A DNA stretch of 43,807 nucleotides from Chitinophagaceae bacterium T5-Br10_B2g13 (GTDB lineage Bacteria; Bacteroidota; Rhodothermia; Balneolales; Balneolaceae), in contig LKNA01000018.1 in assembly GCA_001564065.1 (NCBI GenBank), forward strand, positions 1 to 43,807. The letters are read 5' to 3'. The notes below the pieces were generated by a model. The model saw only the letters and a list, made by a program, of their open reading frames with translations, was not told where the DNA came from and searched no databases. Positions within the stretch are counted from its first letter, which is position 1. Every line of letters starts with the position of its first letter. Made by a program: the position numbers and the translations under genes. Shown one piece after another: positions 1 through 7,729 of the stretch.

Positions 1-227
1 AGAGAATGCATATTCATGTAATACATGCCGATGGTGAAGCTAAAGTATGGATTGAACCAATAGTTGAGTTAGAGAAATCCCATGGTTTAAAAAAGCCAAC
101 ATTCATGAATGTGCTAAATGTAACAACTCCTTCAAAAAATCACTTCTACTGGCCGGGTTTAGATATAGATTTACACTTGGATTCTATTAAGAATCCTAAG
201 AAATATCCACTAGCCAGTAACTCATAA
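1..227 (+). pseudogene. Remnant of a DUF4160/DUF2442 gene pair, cut by the window start
   Basis: The frame is open from the left edge. The ATG at 6 is probably internal, because an Arg codon precedes it in frame as in the usual ...MHIHV... segment of DUF4160. The first half (HIHV, then DGEAKVWIEP, then the LEKSHGLKKP helix) looks like the middle of DUF4160. The last part (FYWPGLDIDLHLDSI) resembles the C-terminal W-P-x-L-D-x-D motif of DUF2442, a small protein often encoded directly downstream of DUF4160. The two halves are joined in one short frame, and both the DUF4160 C-terminus and most of DUF2442 are missing. I therefore read it as a deletion fusion of a former two-gene module. The family assignment is from memory of the motifs; function is unknown. 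Confidence 0.5.
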
Positions 228-251
228 ATTAAATTCACCTGGCTATTTTTT
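211..251 (+). terminator. Probable intrinsic terminator of the left-edge gene
   Basis: TAGCCAG at 211-217 pairs perfectly with CTGGCTA at 239-245, and a run of T follows at 246-251. The left arm overlaps the end of the coding frame. The loop of about 21 nt is long, so confidence is moderate. Confidence 0.4.
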
Positions 252-309
252 CTAGCATCAAGGAATTTTTGATTTTTGCGAGTTCTTATTCTCACATCAG
301 ATTCACTAA

Positions 310-1113
310 TTAACTCGGCCTCAGCTTCGTAAAACAGACAATGCCTTTTGTAAACTGCTCTTCCACTTTAAATCCGGCTCTACTAAATAGTTCATTACTC
401 TCATCAACCGACCAGAACTGCAAACCGCCCCATTCTGCAGAATCCTGAAACAGCCGGCCGTACCACGATGCCGCCTTCACCAGATGCATCATAAATAGAG
501 TTCCGCTGCTTTTCAGCACTCTTCTGCATTCATATAGTACTTTAAGTTCATCCGTCAGCTCATTAAGCGTTCCGCCCATGCTCAAGCCATCAAATGAACC
601 TGCGAAAAACGGCAGATCCCTTCCATCAGCCCTGATTAAGTAGAGATCCGTCCGCTCTGCCTCGGCTTTCAATCTCGCCTCTTCAAGCATCACCTGAGAA
701 AAATCAACTGCCACTTGGTGGCTGTCGGGCTCCTCTTTTTTAAGCGTTCTTGCGTATAAAGCCGTTGAACAGCCTACATCCAGATACCACTTTCCTGGCT
801 CGGGCTTCATCCACTTTACCAATAACTCCTGCTCCTTCTTAATGGGAAACTCTTCGCCTGTTAATAGTGAAAGCGATCTTTTCCTCCACAGATCTTCGTA
901 GACAGAAGCTGTTAACTTCCAGTGATTTGTTGACTGTGCCATTGAATAGCTTTTCTCAACCGGAAGAAGGTCAATAATATTATCGCGAACGGGATATTCA
1001 TCACCTTTAGCTGAAACAATGGTTCCATTAAATTGAGTTGAGAGTTGAGAGGCTTTTACCGGAACCTCGATAACCTCACGGTCATATTTCGGTGATCGAA
1101 CCTGTAAATTCAT
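310..1113 (-). CDS. SAM-dependent class I methyltransferase
   Basis: A 267-residue protein with a Rossmann-fold methyltransferase domain from about residue 100. Motif I is WYLDVGCSTALYA, the acidic residue after beta-2 lies in VAVDFSQ, and the post-motif GRDLPFFAGSFDGLSMGGTLNEL is typical of Methyltransf_11/UbiE-like enzymes. The N-terminal 55 residues (ending YPVRDNIIDLLP) resemble the Trm112p-like leader seen in RlmA-type and other small-molecule methylases, but without zinc-binding cysteines. Motif I ends in CSTA rather than the usual CGTG. The substrate cannot be deduced. The gene lies 102 bp downstream of the SAM hydrolase on the same strand, so both may be transcribed from the dnaN side. 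Confidence 0.8.
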   Translation of the reverse strand: MNLQVRSPKYDREVIEVPVKASQLSTQFNGTIVSAKGDEYPVRDNIIDLLPVEKSYSMAQSTNHWKLTASVYEDLWRKRSLSLLTGEEFPIKKEQELLVKWMKPEPGKWYLDVGCSTALYARTLKKEEPDSHQVAVDFSQVMLEEARLKAEAERTDLYLIRADGRDLPFFAGSFDGLSMGGTLNELTDELKVLYECRRVLKSSGTLFMMHLVKAASWYGRLFQDSAEWGGLQFWSVDESNELFSRAGFKVEEQFTKGIVCFTKLRPS

Positions 1114-1215
1114 AATCGTGGAGCTTTAACTTTAAAGTAATCTATCACACCAATAATAATTGGTACGGTTTTGAAGAGGCAGTGTTGCAGGGAGAATATC
1201 TCCCGAACGATAAAC

Positions 1216-2004
1216 CTACTTCTGAATAATAATAGAGACCTGAGCTCCCTTCTGAACACCGAGCATCTCCTGAGCGTTGCCCTTATTGATGGCAATTTCG
1301 AGAGTATCTGAACTCCCTATATATGCGGCCGGCTCTCCATCGGCTACAGCATTAAATGTGGGCACTATCTCATCAAGAATTGTATTCCCGGCATAAATGC
1401 GGGATTTGGAAGTTCCAATCGACTCATCGATTAAAGAGGAGGGGATATTGGTGATTAAATTACCGTAACGGTCAATGTGGATAATCCAACCTTGTATACC
1501 ATCTTTATCGGATATGGGAACCGCCCACCGGTAAGTAACAAGTTCCTCAACCGGCTCTCCCATATCGCTGAGTTTCACACCACTTGCAATATGAGCAGCA
1601 ACAGGTGCAAATATATCTCGTCCGTGAAAGGTATTGGAAGGTTCTTTTTTCCAAAACTTCTGGTTAGTCAGTCGATAAGCTTCATAGTCAAATTCATCCC
1701 CGATCAGGGAGAAAATTCCGTTATCGGGCCCTACAAAGATCTGGTCTTTAATTTTAACCGCAACGGCATCCCTCGATGTGCCCACGCCCGGATCTATAAC
1801 TACCAGGTGTACGGTACCGGGAGGAAACTCCATAGAGGCATTTCGGACCACCCAGGCGCCGGCCATAATATCCTGCGGAGGTATTTGGTGAGACACATCA
1901 ACAAAGCGGAGATCGGGATTGATTCCAAGCATCACCGCCTTCATTACACTTACGTAGTGATCTTGCAGGCCAAAGTCTGTAGTAAGTGTAACAATATTAG
2001 ACAT
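1216..2004 (-). CDS. SAM hydroxide adenosyltransferase (DUF62 family)
   Basis: A 262-residue member of the SAM hydroxide adenosyltransferase (duf62) family, which hydrolyses S-adenosylmethionine to adenosine and methionine. Family hallmarks are the N-terminal LTTDFGLQDHYV motif, the VDPGVGTSRD loop, FVGPDNGIFS and the FHGRDIFAPVAA segment. The C-terminal barrel half (WIIHIDRYGNLITNI) is also typical. Length matches the family norm of about 255-285 residues. It starts only 6 bp after the dnaN stop and is almost certainly co-transcribed with it, an unexpected partnership. The family identification is secure; the physiological role (SAM homeostasis) is inferred from characterised homologues. Confidence 0.9.
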   Translation of the reverse strand: MSNIVTLTTDFGLQDHYVSVMKAVMLGINPDLRFVDVSHQIPPQDIMAGAWVVRNASMEFPPGTVHLVVIDPGVGTSRDAVAVKIKDQIFVGPDNGIFSLIGDEFDYEAYRLTNQKFWKKEPSNTFHGRDIFAPVAAHIASGVKLSDMGEPVEELVTYRWAVPISDKDGIQGWIIHIDRYGNLITNIPSSLIDESIGTSKSRIYAGNTILDEIVPTFNAVADGEPAAYIGSSDTLEIAINKGNAQEMLGVQKGAQVSIIIQK

Positions 2005-2010
2005 ACCGGC

Positions 2011-3126
2011 CTATGCATAATTATTAAGCATTACGGGCATCACGAGCATCAGCATCTCTTCACCCTCGCTCTCTTCAACCGGTTTTACGATACCCGCTCG
2101 ATTTGGAGTTGAAAATTCAAACTTCGCTTCATCACCATCTACATTCGATAGCACATCAGCCAGATATTTTGCATTAAAACCGATCTCCATATCATCATAA
2201 CTGTAATCGCAGGCAATTGTTTCCTTGGCTTCACTGCTCATGTCAATGTCTTCGGCACGGATTGTAAGTTTATCCGGGCTAAGCTGTAATCGAATCTGAC
2301 GAGTGGTAGAGCTGGAAAATACAGATACTCGTTTTACGGTTGAGAGCATCTGGTTTTTATCGACGGTAAGTTCTTTATCGTTGTCGCGTGGAATTACAGA
2401 CTCGTAATTCGGATACTGCTCGTTAATCAAGCGAGTGATAATAATGGTATTTCCACTCTTGAACTGCGCGTGATCATCGGACACGGTTAAATCGCAATCT
2501 GCGCCATCGAGAGCTTTTGATATCAAGTTTAATGCCTTATCCGGAACGATAAACGATACCGGCTGATCAGATTTCAAATTTCTGTTTACAAATCGCACCA
2601 ATCGATGACCATCGGTTGCAACAAACTTACTTTCCGCTTCACCGATATCAAAATAAACTCCCATCATGGCCGGCCGAAGATCATCGGTGGATACAGCAAA
2701 CATGGTTTTTCCAATGGCATCCTGAATCAGCTCCGTATCAGTAGTGAGCGTCATTCCTTCGTTCATGTTCGGAATTTCCGGGAACTCATCGGCCTCTTCG
2801 CCCATCAGCTTATAATTTCCCTTGTCCGTTTTGAACTTTACATTATGAGAAGCATCCACATCAAAAAAGACGGAAATATCGGGCAGCTGGCGCAGTGTTT
2901 CGAGCAAGCGTTTTGCCGGAATGGCTACAGAACCTTCTTCTTCAATCTCAGCATCGATGTATTCAATAATTGAGATTTCCAGATCGGTAGCGGTTAGTTT
3001 CAAACGCCCTTCCTCAGATTCAAACAGTACCGTTTCTAAAATGGGTAGAGTAGCTTTACTTGGAACGGCGCCAAAAACGGCTGCAAGTCCCTGGTTTAAA
3101 TCACTGCTGGATACATTAAATTTCAT
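2011..3126 (-). CDS. dnaN: DNA polymerase III sliding clamp, beta subunit
   Basis: A 371-residue protein of the size expected for the bacterial beta clamp, the homodimeric ring that tethers DNA polymerase III to the template. Visible hallmarks are the N-terminal KFNVSSSDLNQGLAAVFGAVPSKATLPILE, SIIEYIDAEIEEEGSVAIPAKRLLETLRQLP in domain I, FAVSTDDLRPAMMGVYFD plus TDGHRLVRF in domain II, and FNAKYLADVLSNVDGDE in domain III. The C-terminus ends in the canonical clamp segment LMLVMPVMLN. dnaA is not adjacent, so this is not a classical oriC-type dnaA-dnaN locus. The SAM hydrolase gene follows after 6 bp. A sigma70-like promoter is suggested at 3200-3228. Confidence 0.97.
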   Translation of the reverse strand: MKFNVSSSDLNQGLAAVFGAVPSKATLPILETVLFESEEGRLKLTATDLEISIIEYIDAEIEEEGSVAIPAKRLLETLRQLPDISVFFDVDASHNVKFKTDKGNYKLMGEEADEFPEIPNMNEGMTLTTDTELIQDAIGKTMFAVSTDDLRPAMMGVYFDIGEAESKFVATDGHRLVRFVNRNLKSDQPVSFIVPDKALNLISKALDGADCDLTVSDDHAQFKSGNTIIITRLINEQYPNYESVIPRDNDKELTVDKNQMLSTVKRVSVFSSSTTRQIRLQLSPDKLTIRAEDIDMSSEAKETIACDYSYDDMEIGFNAKYLADVLSNVDGDEAKFEFSTPNRAGIVKPVEESEGEEMLMLVMPVMLNNYA

Positions 3127-3199
3127 AATCAGATGTCAATCTATTTTTAAGGTCTGATGAGTCTCTTTTGTAGAAAATACAGGTCAGTTGAAAAAGCTT

Positions 3200-3228
3200 A
3201 TACTAATAAATCCTGCCCCGTCCTGCAA
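3200..3228 (-). promoter_or_regulatory. Possible sigma70-like promoter for dnaN
   Basis: Read on the minus strand, TTGCAG (complement of 3223-3228) and TAGTAT (complement of 3200-3205) are separated by exactly 17 bp, about 75 bp upstream of the dnaN start. This is by eye only. Bacteroidota-type promoters can use a different -7/-33 consensus. Confidence 0.3.
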
Positions 3229-3332
3229 CTGTAAAGTAACGCCTTTAGCAGACAATTTCATTTATTTAGAAGGCCTCTTCCCATAAGATTTCTATCTGTA
3301 GAGTTCATTGATATCCGGTATCTTGCAGCACC

Positions 3333-4265
3333 ATGAAAAAACGAATAATTATAGCCGGACCGACAGCTTCGGGGAAAAGTTCACTGGCCATTGCACTGGC
3401 TCAAATAGTTGATGGAGAAATCTTTTCTGTTGACTCCCGGCAGTGCTATAAAAAAATTGACATCGGTACCGCCAAACCCAACCCGGAACAACTCAAACAG
3501 GTACCACACCATAACATATCCATACTTGACTTGAACCAGCCGGATTCGGTTTCAGACTTCCGTACTCGTGCTCTTAAAACCGCAGATGAAATAGAAGCTC
3601 GCGGGAAAACCGTAATTTTTTGTGGCGGAAGCTCGTTGCACCTCAAATCACTCATTCAGCCCCTGGATGATCTCCCTTCATCAAATGAAGAGAATATTGA
3701 GCATCTAAACCGGAAAGCTGAGAGTGAAGGAGTAGAAGTTCTCTATGATAAACTTAAGAACGTTGATCCCGATTACATCAAAAAGATGGACGGTATGAAC
3801 CGGCAGAGAATCATCCGGGCACTGGATGTATGGATGCAAACCGGGAAGCCTTTCAGCAGTTTTCACTCGAATAAAGAATTGACTCTGCCCGACTCTTATC
3901 ATTTTTTTGCACTTCATCACCCAAGAAAGGTACTTCATCAGCGAATTGAGGAGAGAACGGATAAGATGATTGAACAAGGACTTGTTGAAGAGACGAAATC
4001 CATATTAGAGGAAGGATACAACCCAGACATACAGGCGCTGCAAACGGTTGGATACAAACAAGCCATTCAATACCTCAACGACGAACTTTCCCACGAACAG
4101 ATGATTGCCGATATCAAAACAGCAACCCGCAGATATGCTAAAAGGCAGATTACATGGCTTAGGAAATGGACCTTTTCAGATACCATAAACAGGCATACAA
4201 AAAGCCAGGCAGAGTGCGTTGAGTATATACAACAACGGGTAGCAGCTGAGTCTCAGAAAGGTTAA
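3333..4265 (+). CDS. miaA: tRNA dimethylallyltransferase
   Basis: A 310-residue MiaA, which transfers a dimethylallyl group to N6 of A37 in tRNAs reading UNN codons, the first step of ms2i6A formation. The P-loop AGPTASGKSSLA is at residues 8-19, followed by the substrate-binding SVDSRQCYKKIDIGTAKP, the PHH motif, and FCGGSSLHLKSLI. The central MNRQRIIRALDVWMQTGKPFS and the C-terminal VGYKQAIQYL and TRRYAKRQITWLRKW segments complete the family signature. It is the first gene of a plus-strand run and is divergent from dnaN across about 206 bp. purS follows 35 bp downstream. Confidence 0.97.
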   Translation: MKKRIIIAGPTASGKSSLAIALAQIVDGEIFSVDSRQCYKKIDIGTAKPNPEQLKQVPHHNISILDLNQPDSVSDFRTRALKTADEIEARGKTVIFCGGSSLHLKSLIQPLDDLPSSNEENIEHLNRKAESEGVEVLYDKLKNVDPDYIKKMDGMNRQRIIRALDVWMQTGKPFSSFHSNKELTLPDSYHFFALHHPRKVLHQRIEERTDKMIEQGLVEETKSILEEGYNPDIQALQTVGYKQAIQYLNDELSHEQMIADIKTATRRYAKRQITWLRKWTFSDTINRHTKSQAECVEYIQQRVAAESQKG

Positions 4266-4300
4266 CTTATACTTTTTCCAAAAACCGCCAAAAAAAACTT

Positions 4301-4549
4301 ATGTTCAAAGCAATAGTTAACGTCACACTTCGAAAATCAATACTCGACCCAAAAGGGAAAGCCACCCATCACGCCCTCCAGAATCTCGGACTTAATGAAG
4401 TAAATGAAGTTCGGATTGGCAAATTGATAGAGCTCGATATTGAAGCCGGTTCAGAAGAAGAAGCACATAAAATTGCAGACACAGCCTGCAACCAGCTTCT
4501 GGCTAACGAAGTAATGGAAGATTACACCATCAATATTCAAAAGAATTAA
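4301..4549 (+). CDS. purS: Phosphoribosylformylglycinamidine synthase subunit PurS
   Basis: An 82-residue protein matching PurS, the small subunit that bridges PurL and PurQ in multi-subunit FGAM synthase (step 4 of purine synthesis). The motifs are FKAIVNVTLRKSILDPKGKATHHALQNLG and VNEVRIGKLIELDI. This is the type used by bacteria whose PurL lacks a fused glutaminase. The clpS gene lies 7 bp downstream and purQ follows, so the two FGAM synthase subunit genes are separated by an unrelated adaptor gene. No purL is present in the window. Confidence 0.95.
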   Translation: MFKAIVNVTLRKSILDPKGKATHHALQNLGLNEVNEVRIGKLIELDIEAGSEEEAHKIADTACNQLLANEVMEDYTINIQKN

Positions 4550-4556
4550 TCTCTTT

Positions 4557-4889
4557 ATGCATCGATTCACGTACCAACAGATCATTCTCAATTCAGGAGA
4601 AAAGCCTGAGGAGAATCCCGGTACGGATGTACTCGAGAAAACAGAAGAAGAGGAGTCGGTTGATACACCCTGGCGTGTTATTCTATATGATGATGACATC
4701 CATACGTTCGATGAGGTAATCAATCAATTGATTAAAGCATTGGGATGTACGGTTCACCAGGCAGAAGAGTATACTTTAAAAGTTCACAACGATGGTAAAG
4801 CCACTGTTTATGAAGGCACATTCGAGGAGTGTCTGAAAATCAATTCCGTTCTTCAGGAAATTCAATTAATCACAGAAATAAAAGGATAA
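4557..4889 (+). CDS. clpS: ATP-dependent Clp protease adaptor ClpS
   Basis: A 110-residue ClpS-like adaptor that delivers N-degron substrates to the ClpA/ClpC unfoldase. After a poorly conserved acidic N-terminal extension of about 38 residues comes the core WRVILYDDDIHTFDEVI, then a helix (LIKALGCTVHQAEEY) and TLKVHNDGKATVYEG. The His of KVHNDGKA corresponds to the degron-binding His66 of E. coli ClpS. The position equivalent to Asn34 (NDD in E. coli) appears as Asp here (DDD). Only one ATG start is available. It sits between purS (7 bp) and purQ (6 bp), clearly in one transcript. No clpA or clpC is nearby. Confidence 0.92.
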   Translation: MHRFTYQQIILNSGEKPEENPGTDVLEKTEEEESVDTPWRVILYDDDIHTFDEVINQLIKALGCTVHQAEEYTLKVHNDGKATVYEGTFEECLKINSVLQEIQLITEIKG

Positions 4890-4895
4890 ACAACC

Positions 4896-5597
4896 GTGTC
4901 GAAAAAAATAGGAGTTATCGTATTTCCGGGATCCAATTGTGATCACGATGCCTATCACGCAATGAAACATGTAATGAACGCAGAAACCAAGTTTCTGTGG
5001 CATAAAGATTCAGACCTCTCCGAAATTGACCTTCTGATTGTACCCGGCGGATTTTCTTATGGCGATTATTTGCGATCGGGAGCAATAGCCCGTTTCTCTC
5101 CTATCATGAACTCTGTGATCGATTATGCAGAGAAAGGGAATCCGGTTTTAGGTATTTGTAACGGATTTCAGATCTTACTTGAATCGGGACTTCTCCCCGG
5201 AGCCATGCTGCATAACGAAAAACTCCGTTTCGTCTGTAAAAATGTAAACATTCGCGTTGAAAGCACCCGCTCTCTGTTTACCTCTTCAATGGAAAAAGGG
5301 CAGGTAATCAACATTCCCGTATCACACGGAGAGGGCAACTATTTTATTGATGATGAGGGTTTACAAAACCTGGAAGATAATGATCAAATCGCTTTTAGAT
5401 ATTGTGATGAGAAAGGAAATCTTACAAAAGAATCGAACTTTAACGGCTCCGTCTCTTCCATTGCGGGAATCACCAATAAGGATGGAAATGTTCTCGGCAT
5501 GATGCCCCACCCCGAAAGAGCCATGGAAAAAGTTCTGGGTTCGGATGACGGTAAGCTCTTTTTTGACTCCGTTTTTGACAGACTTCAAATCGCCTGA
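4896..5597 (+). CDS. purQ: Phosphoribosylformylglycinamidine synthase subunit PurQ (glutaminase)
   Basis: A 233-residue class I glutamine amidotransferase subunit of FGAM synthase, which supplies ammonia to PurL. Markers are IGVIVFPGSNCDHDAYHA at the N-terminus, PGGFSYGDYLRSGAIA, the nucleophile elbow VLGICNGFQILLESGLLPGA (catalytic Cys), VSHGEGNYF, and the C-terminal MMPHPERAME carrying the catalytic His-Glu pair. The start is GTG, giving SKKIGVIVF at the expected family N-terminus. It is 6 bp from clpS and 3 bp from the downstream aminopeptidase. Confidence 0.97.
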   Translation: MSKKIGVIVFPGSNCDHDAYHAMKHVMNAETKFLWHKDSDLSEIDLLIVPGGFSYGDYLRSGAIARFSPIMNSVIDYAEKGNPVLGICNGFQILLESGLLPGAMLHNEKLRFVCKNVNIRVESTRSLFTSSMEKGQVINIPVSHGEGNYFIDDEGLQNLEDNDQIAFRYCDEKGNLTKESNFNGSVSSIAGITNKDGNVLGMMPHPERAMEKVLGSDDGKLFFDSVFDRLQIA

Positions 5598-5600
5598 TTC

Positions 5601-6638
5601 ATGAAGTTAAATTTTAAGCTTCTCAAAGAGATTGTTTCCACTCCGGGTGCGCCCGGTTTTGAAGACCCCATTCGCGATGTGATTATCAATCATATTAAAG
5701 ATCACGTTGATGATTATTCTGTAGATCGGATGGGCAACCTTATCGCCCGCATTAAAGGTGACGGCCCAAAAGTAATGGCCGCTGCTCACATGGATGAAAT
5801 CTCACTGATCTCCATTCATGTAGACAGTAAAGGCTTTATCCGGTTTTCCACGCTGGGTGGTTTTGATCCGGAAACTCTCATTACCCAGCGAGTCATTATT
5901 CATGGAAAAAAAACGATTCCCGGCGTAATAGGCTCAAAGCCCATTCATATTCAAACAGATTCTGAAAAAAAGGCTAAATCGAAACTTAAAAACCTTTTTA
6001 TCGATACCGGCTTGCCGGCTGATGAGGTGAAGAATTTGATTCCAAACGGAACGCCCATTACCCGTGACAAAGATCTCTTTGAGATAGGAAATTGTATTTC
6101 GTCTAAATCACTGGACAACAGGATTTCCGTTTATATACTTATTGAGGCACTTAAGAGAGCCAAAAAAACAAACTGTGATTTTTACGCGGCATTCACTGTT
6201 CAGGAAGAGGTTGGAATACGTGGAGCACGTGTTGCAGCACAGGCTATCCAGCCGGAAATAGGGTTGAATCTGGACGTAACCCTTGCAAATGATCTACCCG
6301 GCGTTAGCGATCATGAAGTTTGCACACGGCTTGGAGAAGGTATTGGCATTAAAGTGATGGATAAAAGTGTGATCTGCACTCCCACTCTTGTTAATTTTCT
6401 TGAGCAGCTTGCTGAAACAAGTTCAGTTAATACACAGCGTGAAGTTTTAACAGCCGGTGGCACCGATACTTCCGCCATGCAGTATTTGGTTGGAATAGGG
6501 AGCCATGTAACGTCCATCTCTTGCCCGGTTCGATATATTCACAGTACTGCAGAAACCTGCTCTGTATCAGACGTGAAGGCCGGAATTAATCTGACAACAC
6601 AGTGCATCGAGAATATCGGGGCATACCCTTTTAAATGA
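5601..6638 (+). CDS. M42 family metallo-aminopeptidase
   Basis: A 345-residue M42 (FrvX/glutamyl aminopeptidase/TET-type) cytosolic peptidase. The dinuclear metal-site residues are visible: His in AAHMDEISL, the bridging Asp in SLDNRISVY, the catalytic Glu pair in [10 protein letters not shown], Asp in LDVTLAND, and the C-terminal His in [10 protein letters not shown]. The N-terminal [15 protein letters not shown] is the usual M42 opening. Between the metal residues lies the PDZ-like beta insert. These enzymes form dodecameric shells that trim peptides. It overlaps the next gene by 4 nt (ATGA), implying translational coupling with lptB. Confidence 0.93.
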   Translation: MKLNFKLLKEIVSTPGAPGFEDPIRDVIINHIKDHVDDYSVDRMGNLIARIKGDGPKVMAAAHMDEISLISIHVDSKGFIRFSTLGGFDPETLITQRVIIHGKKTIPGVIGSKPIHIQTDSEKKAKSKLKNLFIDTGLPADEVKNLIPNGTPITRDKDLFEIGNCISSKSLDNRISVYILIEALKRAKKTNCDFYAAFTVQEEVGIRGARVAAQAIQPEIGLNLDVTLANDLPGVSDHEVCTRLGEGIGIKVMDKSVICTPTLVNFLEQLAETSSVNTQREVLTAGGTDTSAMQYLVGIGSHVTSISCPVRYIHSTAETCSVSDVKAGINLTTQCIENIGAYPFK

Positions 6639-7399
6639 CACAACCTGACTCTACATATCAACCCATGACGCTCCACAGCAAGGATCTCGTTAAGAGCTAC
6701 AAAAAACGAGTTGTGGTTGATCATGTGTCTATCAATGTCAATCAAGGAGAAATAGTTGGGCTTTTAGGTCCTAATGGCGCCGGTAAAACAACCACATTCA
6801 ATATGTTTACCGGCATTGTAACACCAAACTCCGGAAAAGTATTTCTGAACGAAAAAAACATCACCCGGAAACCGATGTACCAGCGGGCGCGGATGGGAGT
6901 TGGATATCTTGCCCAGGAGGCCAGTGTATTTCGTAATCTTACTGTACGGGATAATTTAAAGTCGATTTTAGAATTTCACTCAATGCCCAAAAAAGAGATT
7001 AACCAAAGGGTGGATGAGTTAATAGAAGAGTTTGGTCTGGAAAAAGTAGTAAATAATAAAGGATATAGCTTATCCGGTGGAGAGAGAAGAAGAACTGAAA
7101 TTGCGCGGGCGCTCGTTACTGACCCAAAGTTTATCCTTCTGGATGAACCATTTGCGGGTGTCGACCCAATTGCGGTGGAAGATATTCAGGAAATTGTAGC
7201 CGGTCTGAAAGGTAGGAATATTGGAATTTTTATTACCGATCATAATGTACACGAAACACTGGCCATTACAGACCGAGCCTATTTAATGTTTGAAGGAAAG
7301 ATTTTACGCGAAGGAACTGCTGAGCAGTTAGCCGAAGATGAAGAGGCTAAAAAGCTTTACCTGGGCACGCAGTTTAAATTAGACAGATACCAATCGTAA
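6635..7399 (+). CDS. lptB: LPS export ABC transporter ATP-binding protein
   Basis: A 254-residue ABC ATPase of the LptB type, the cytoplasmic motor of the LptB2FGC complex that extracts lipopolysaccharide from the inner membrane. Walker A is [11 protein letters not shown], the Q-loop region is [16 protein letters not shown] (typical LptB), the signature is [18 protein letters not shown], Walker B is [13 protein letters not shown], and the switch is TDHNVHETL. An alternative internal Met (residue 11) is possible, but the ATGA overlap with the M42 peptidase supports the chosen start. No lptA or lptC is nearby. Confidence 0.93.
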   Translation: MTQPDSTYQPMTLHSKDLVKSYKKRVVVDHVSINVNQGEIVGLLGPNGAGKTTTFNMFTGIVTPNSGKVFLNEKNITRKPMYQRARMGVGYLAQEASVFRNLTVRDNLKSILEFHSMPKKEINQRVDELIEEFGLEKVVNNKGYSLSGGERRRTEIARALVTDPKFILLDEPFAGVDPIAVEDIQEIVAGLKGRNIGIFITDHNVHETLAITDRAYLMFEGKILREGTAEQLAEDEEAKKLYLGTQFKLDRYQS

Positions 7400-7406
7400 A
7401 TATATT

Positions 7407-7724
7407 ATGAAAGAAACGACTGTAGAAGAGCTAAAGGAAAAACGTGTCAACAGTGACTCTCATATTCTGTTAGACGTAAGAGAAGCGCATGAGTACTACA
7501 TTGCAGATATTGACGGTACAACACGTATACCCTTCGATGATCTCAAGACCCGTTTCGAAGAGTTGAGTACCGATGATGAGATTATAACTCTCTGCAGAAC
7601 GGGAAACTCCGCCTCTGATGCAGTTGAATTTCTCGAGTCGAAAGGGTTTAAAAACGTCTCTGTTCTGAAAGGAGGTATTAACGAGTGGGCCAAAAAGATT
7701 GACCCTTCTTTATCGCAGTACTAA
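7407..7724 (+). CDS. Single-domain rhodanese-like protein
   Basis: A 105-residue single rhodanese domain without signal peptide. The motifs are ILLDVREAHEYYIADI, then RIPFDDLKTR, and the active-site loop LCRTGNSASDA with the sulfur-carrying Cys, ending with VSVLKGGINEWAKK. Such proteins act as cytoplasmic sulfurtransferases or sulfur carriers; the partner is unknown. It is 7 bp after lptB and ends the plus-strand run, converging on rho with only 5 bp between the two stops and no obvious terminator there. Confidence 0.9.
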   Translation: MKETTVEELKEKRVNSDSHILLDVREAHEYYIADIDGTTRIPFDDLKTRFEELSTDDEIITLCRTGNSASDAVEFLESKGFKNVSVLKGGINEWAKKIDPSLSQY

Positions 7725-7729
7725 CCTTA

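Noticed and set aside
1110..1295. A 61-residue minus-strand frame between the methyltransferase and SAM hydrolase
   Set aside because: It overlaps the 3' end of the SAM hydrolase in another frame, is Arg/Phe-rich and shows no motif.
1477..2112. A 211-residue plus-strand frame over the SAM hydrolase and dnaN end
   Set aside because: It lies antisense to two clearly conserved genes and has Tyr/His/Ile-rich, shadow-like composition.
3127..3332. Possible replication origin beside dnaN
   Set aside because: No dnaA gene, no clear cluster of DnaA boxes and no AT-rich repeat array. It appears to be an ordinary divergent promoter region.
7725..7729. Terminator between the convergent rhodanese and rho genes
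   Set aside because: Only 5 bp separate the stops and no stem was seen around them.
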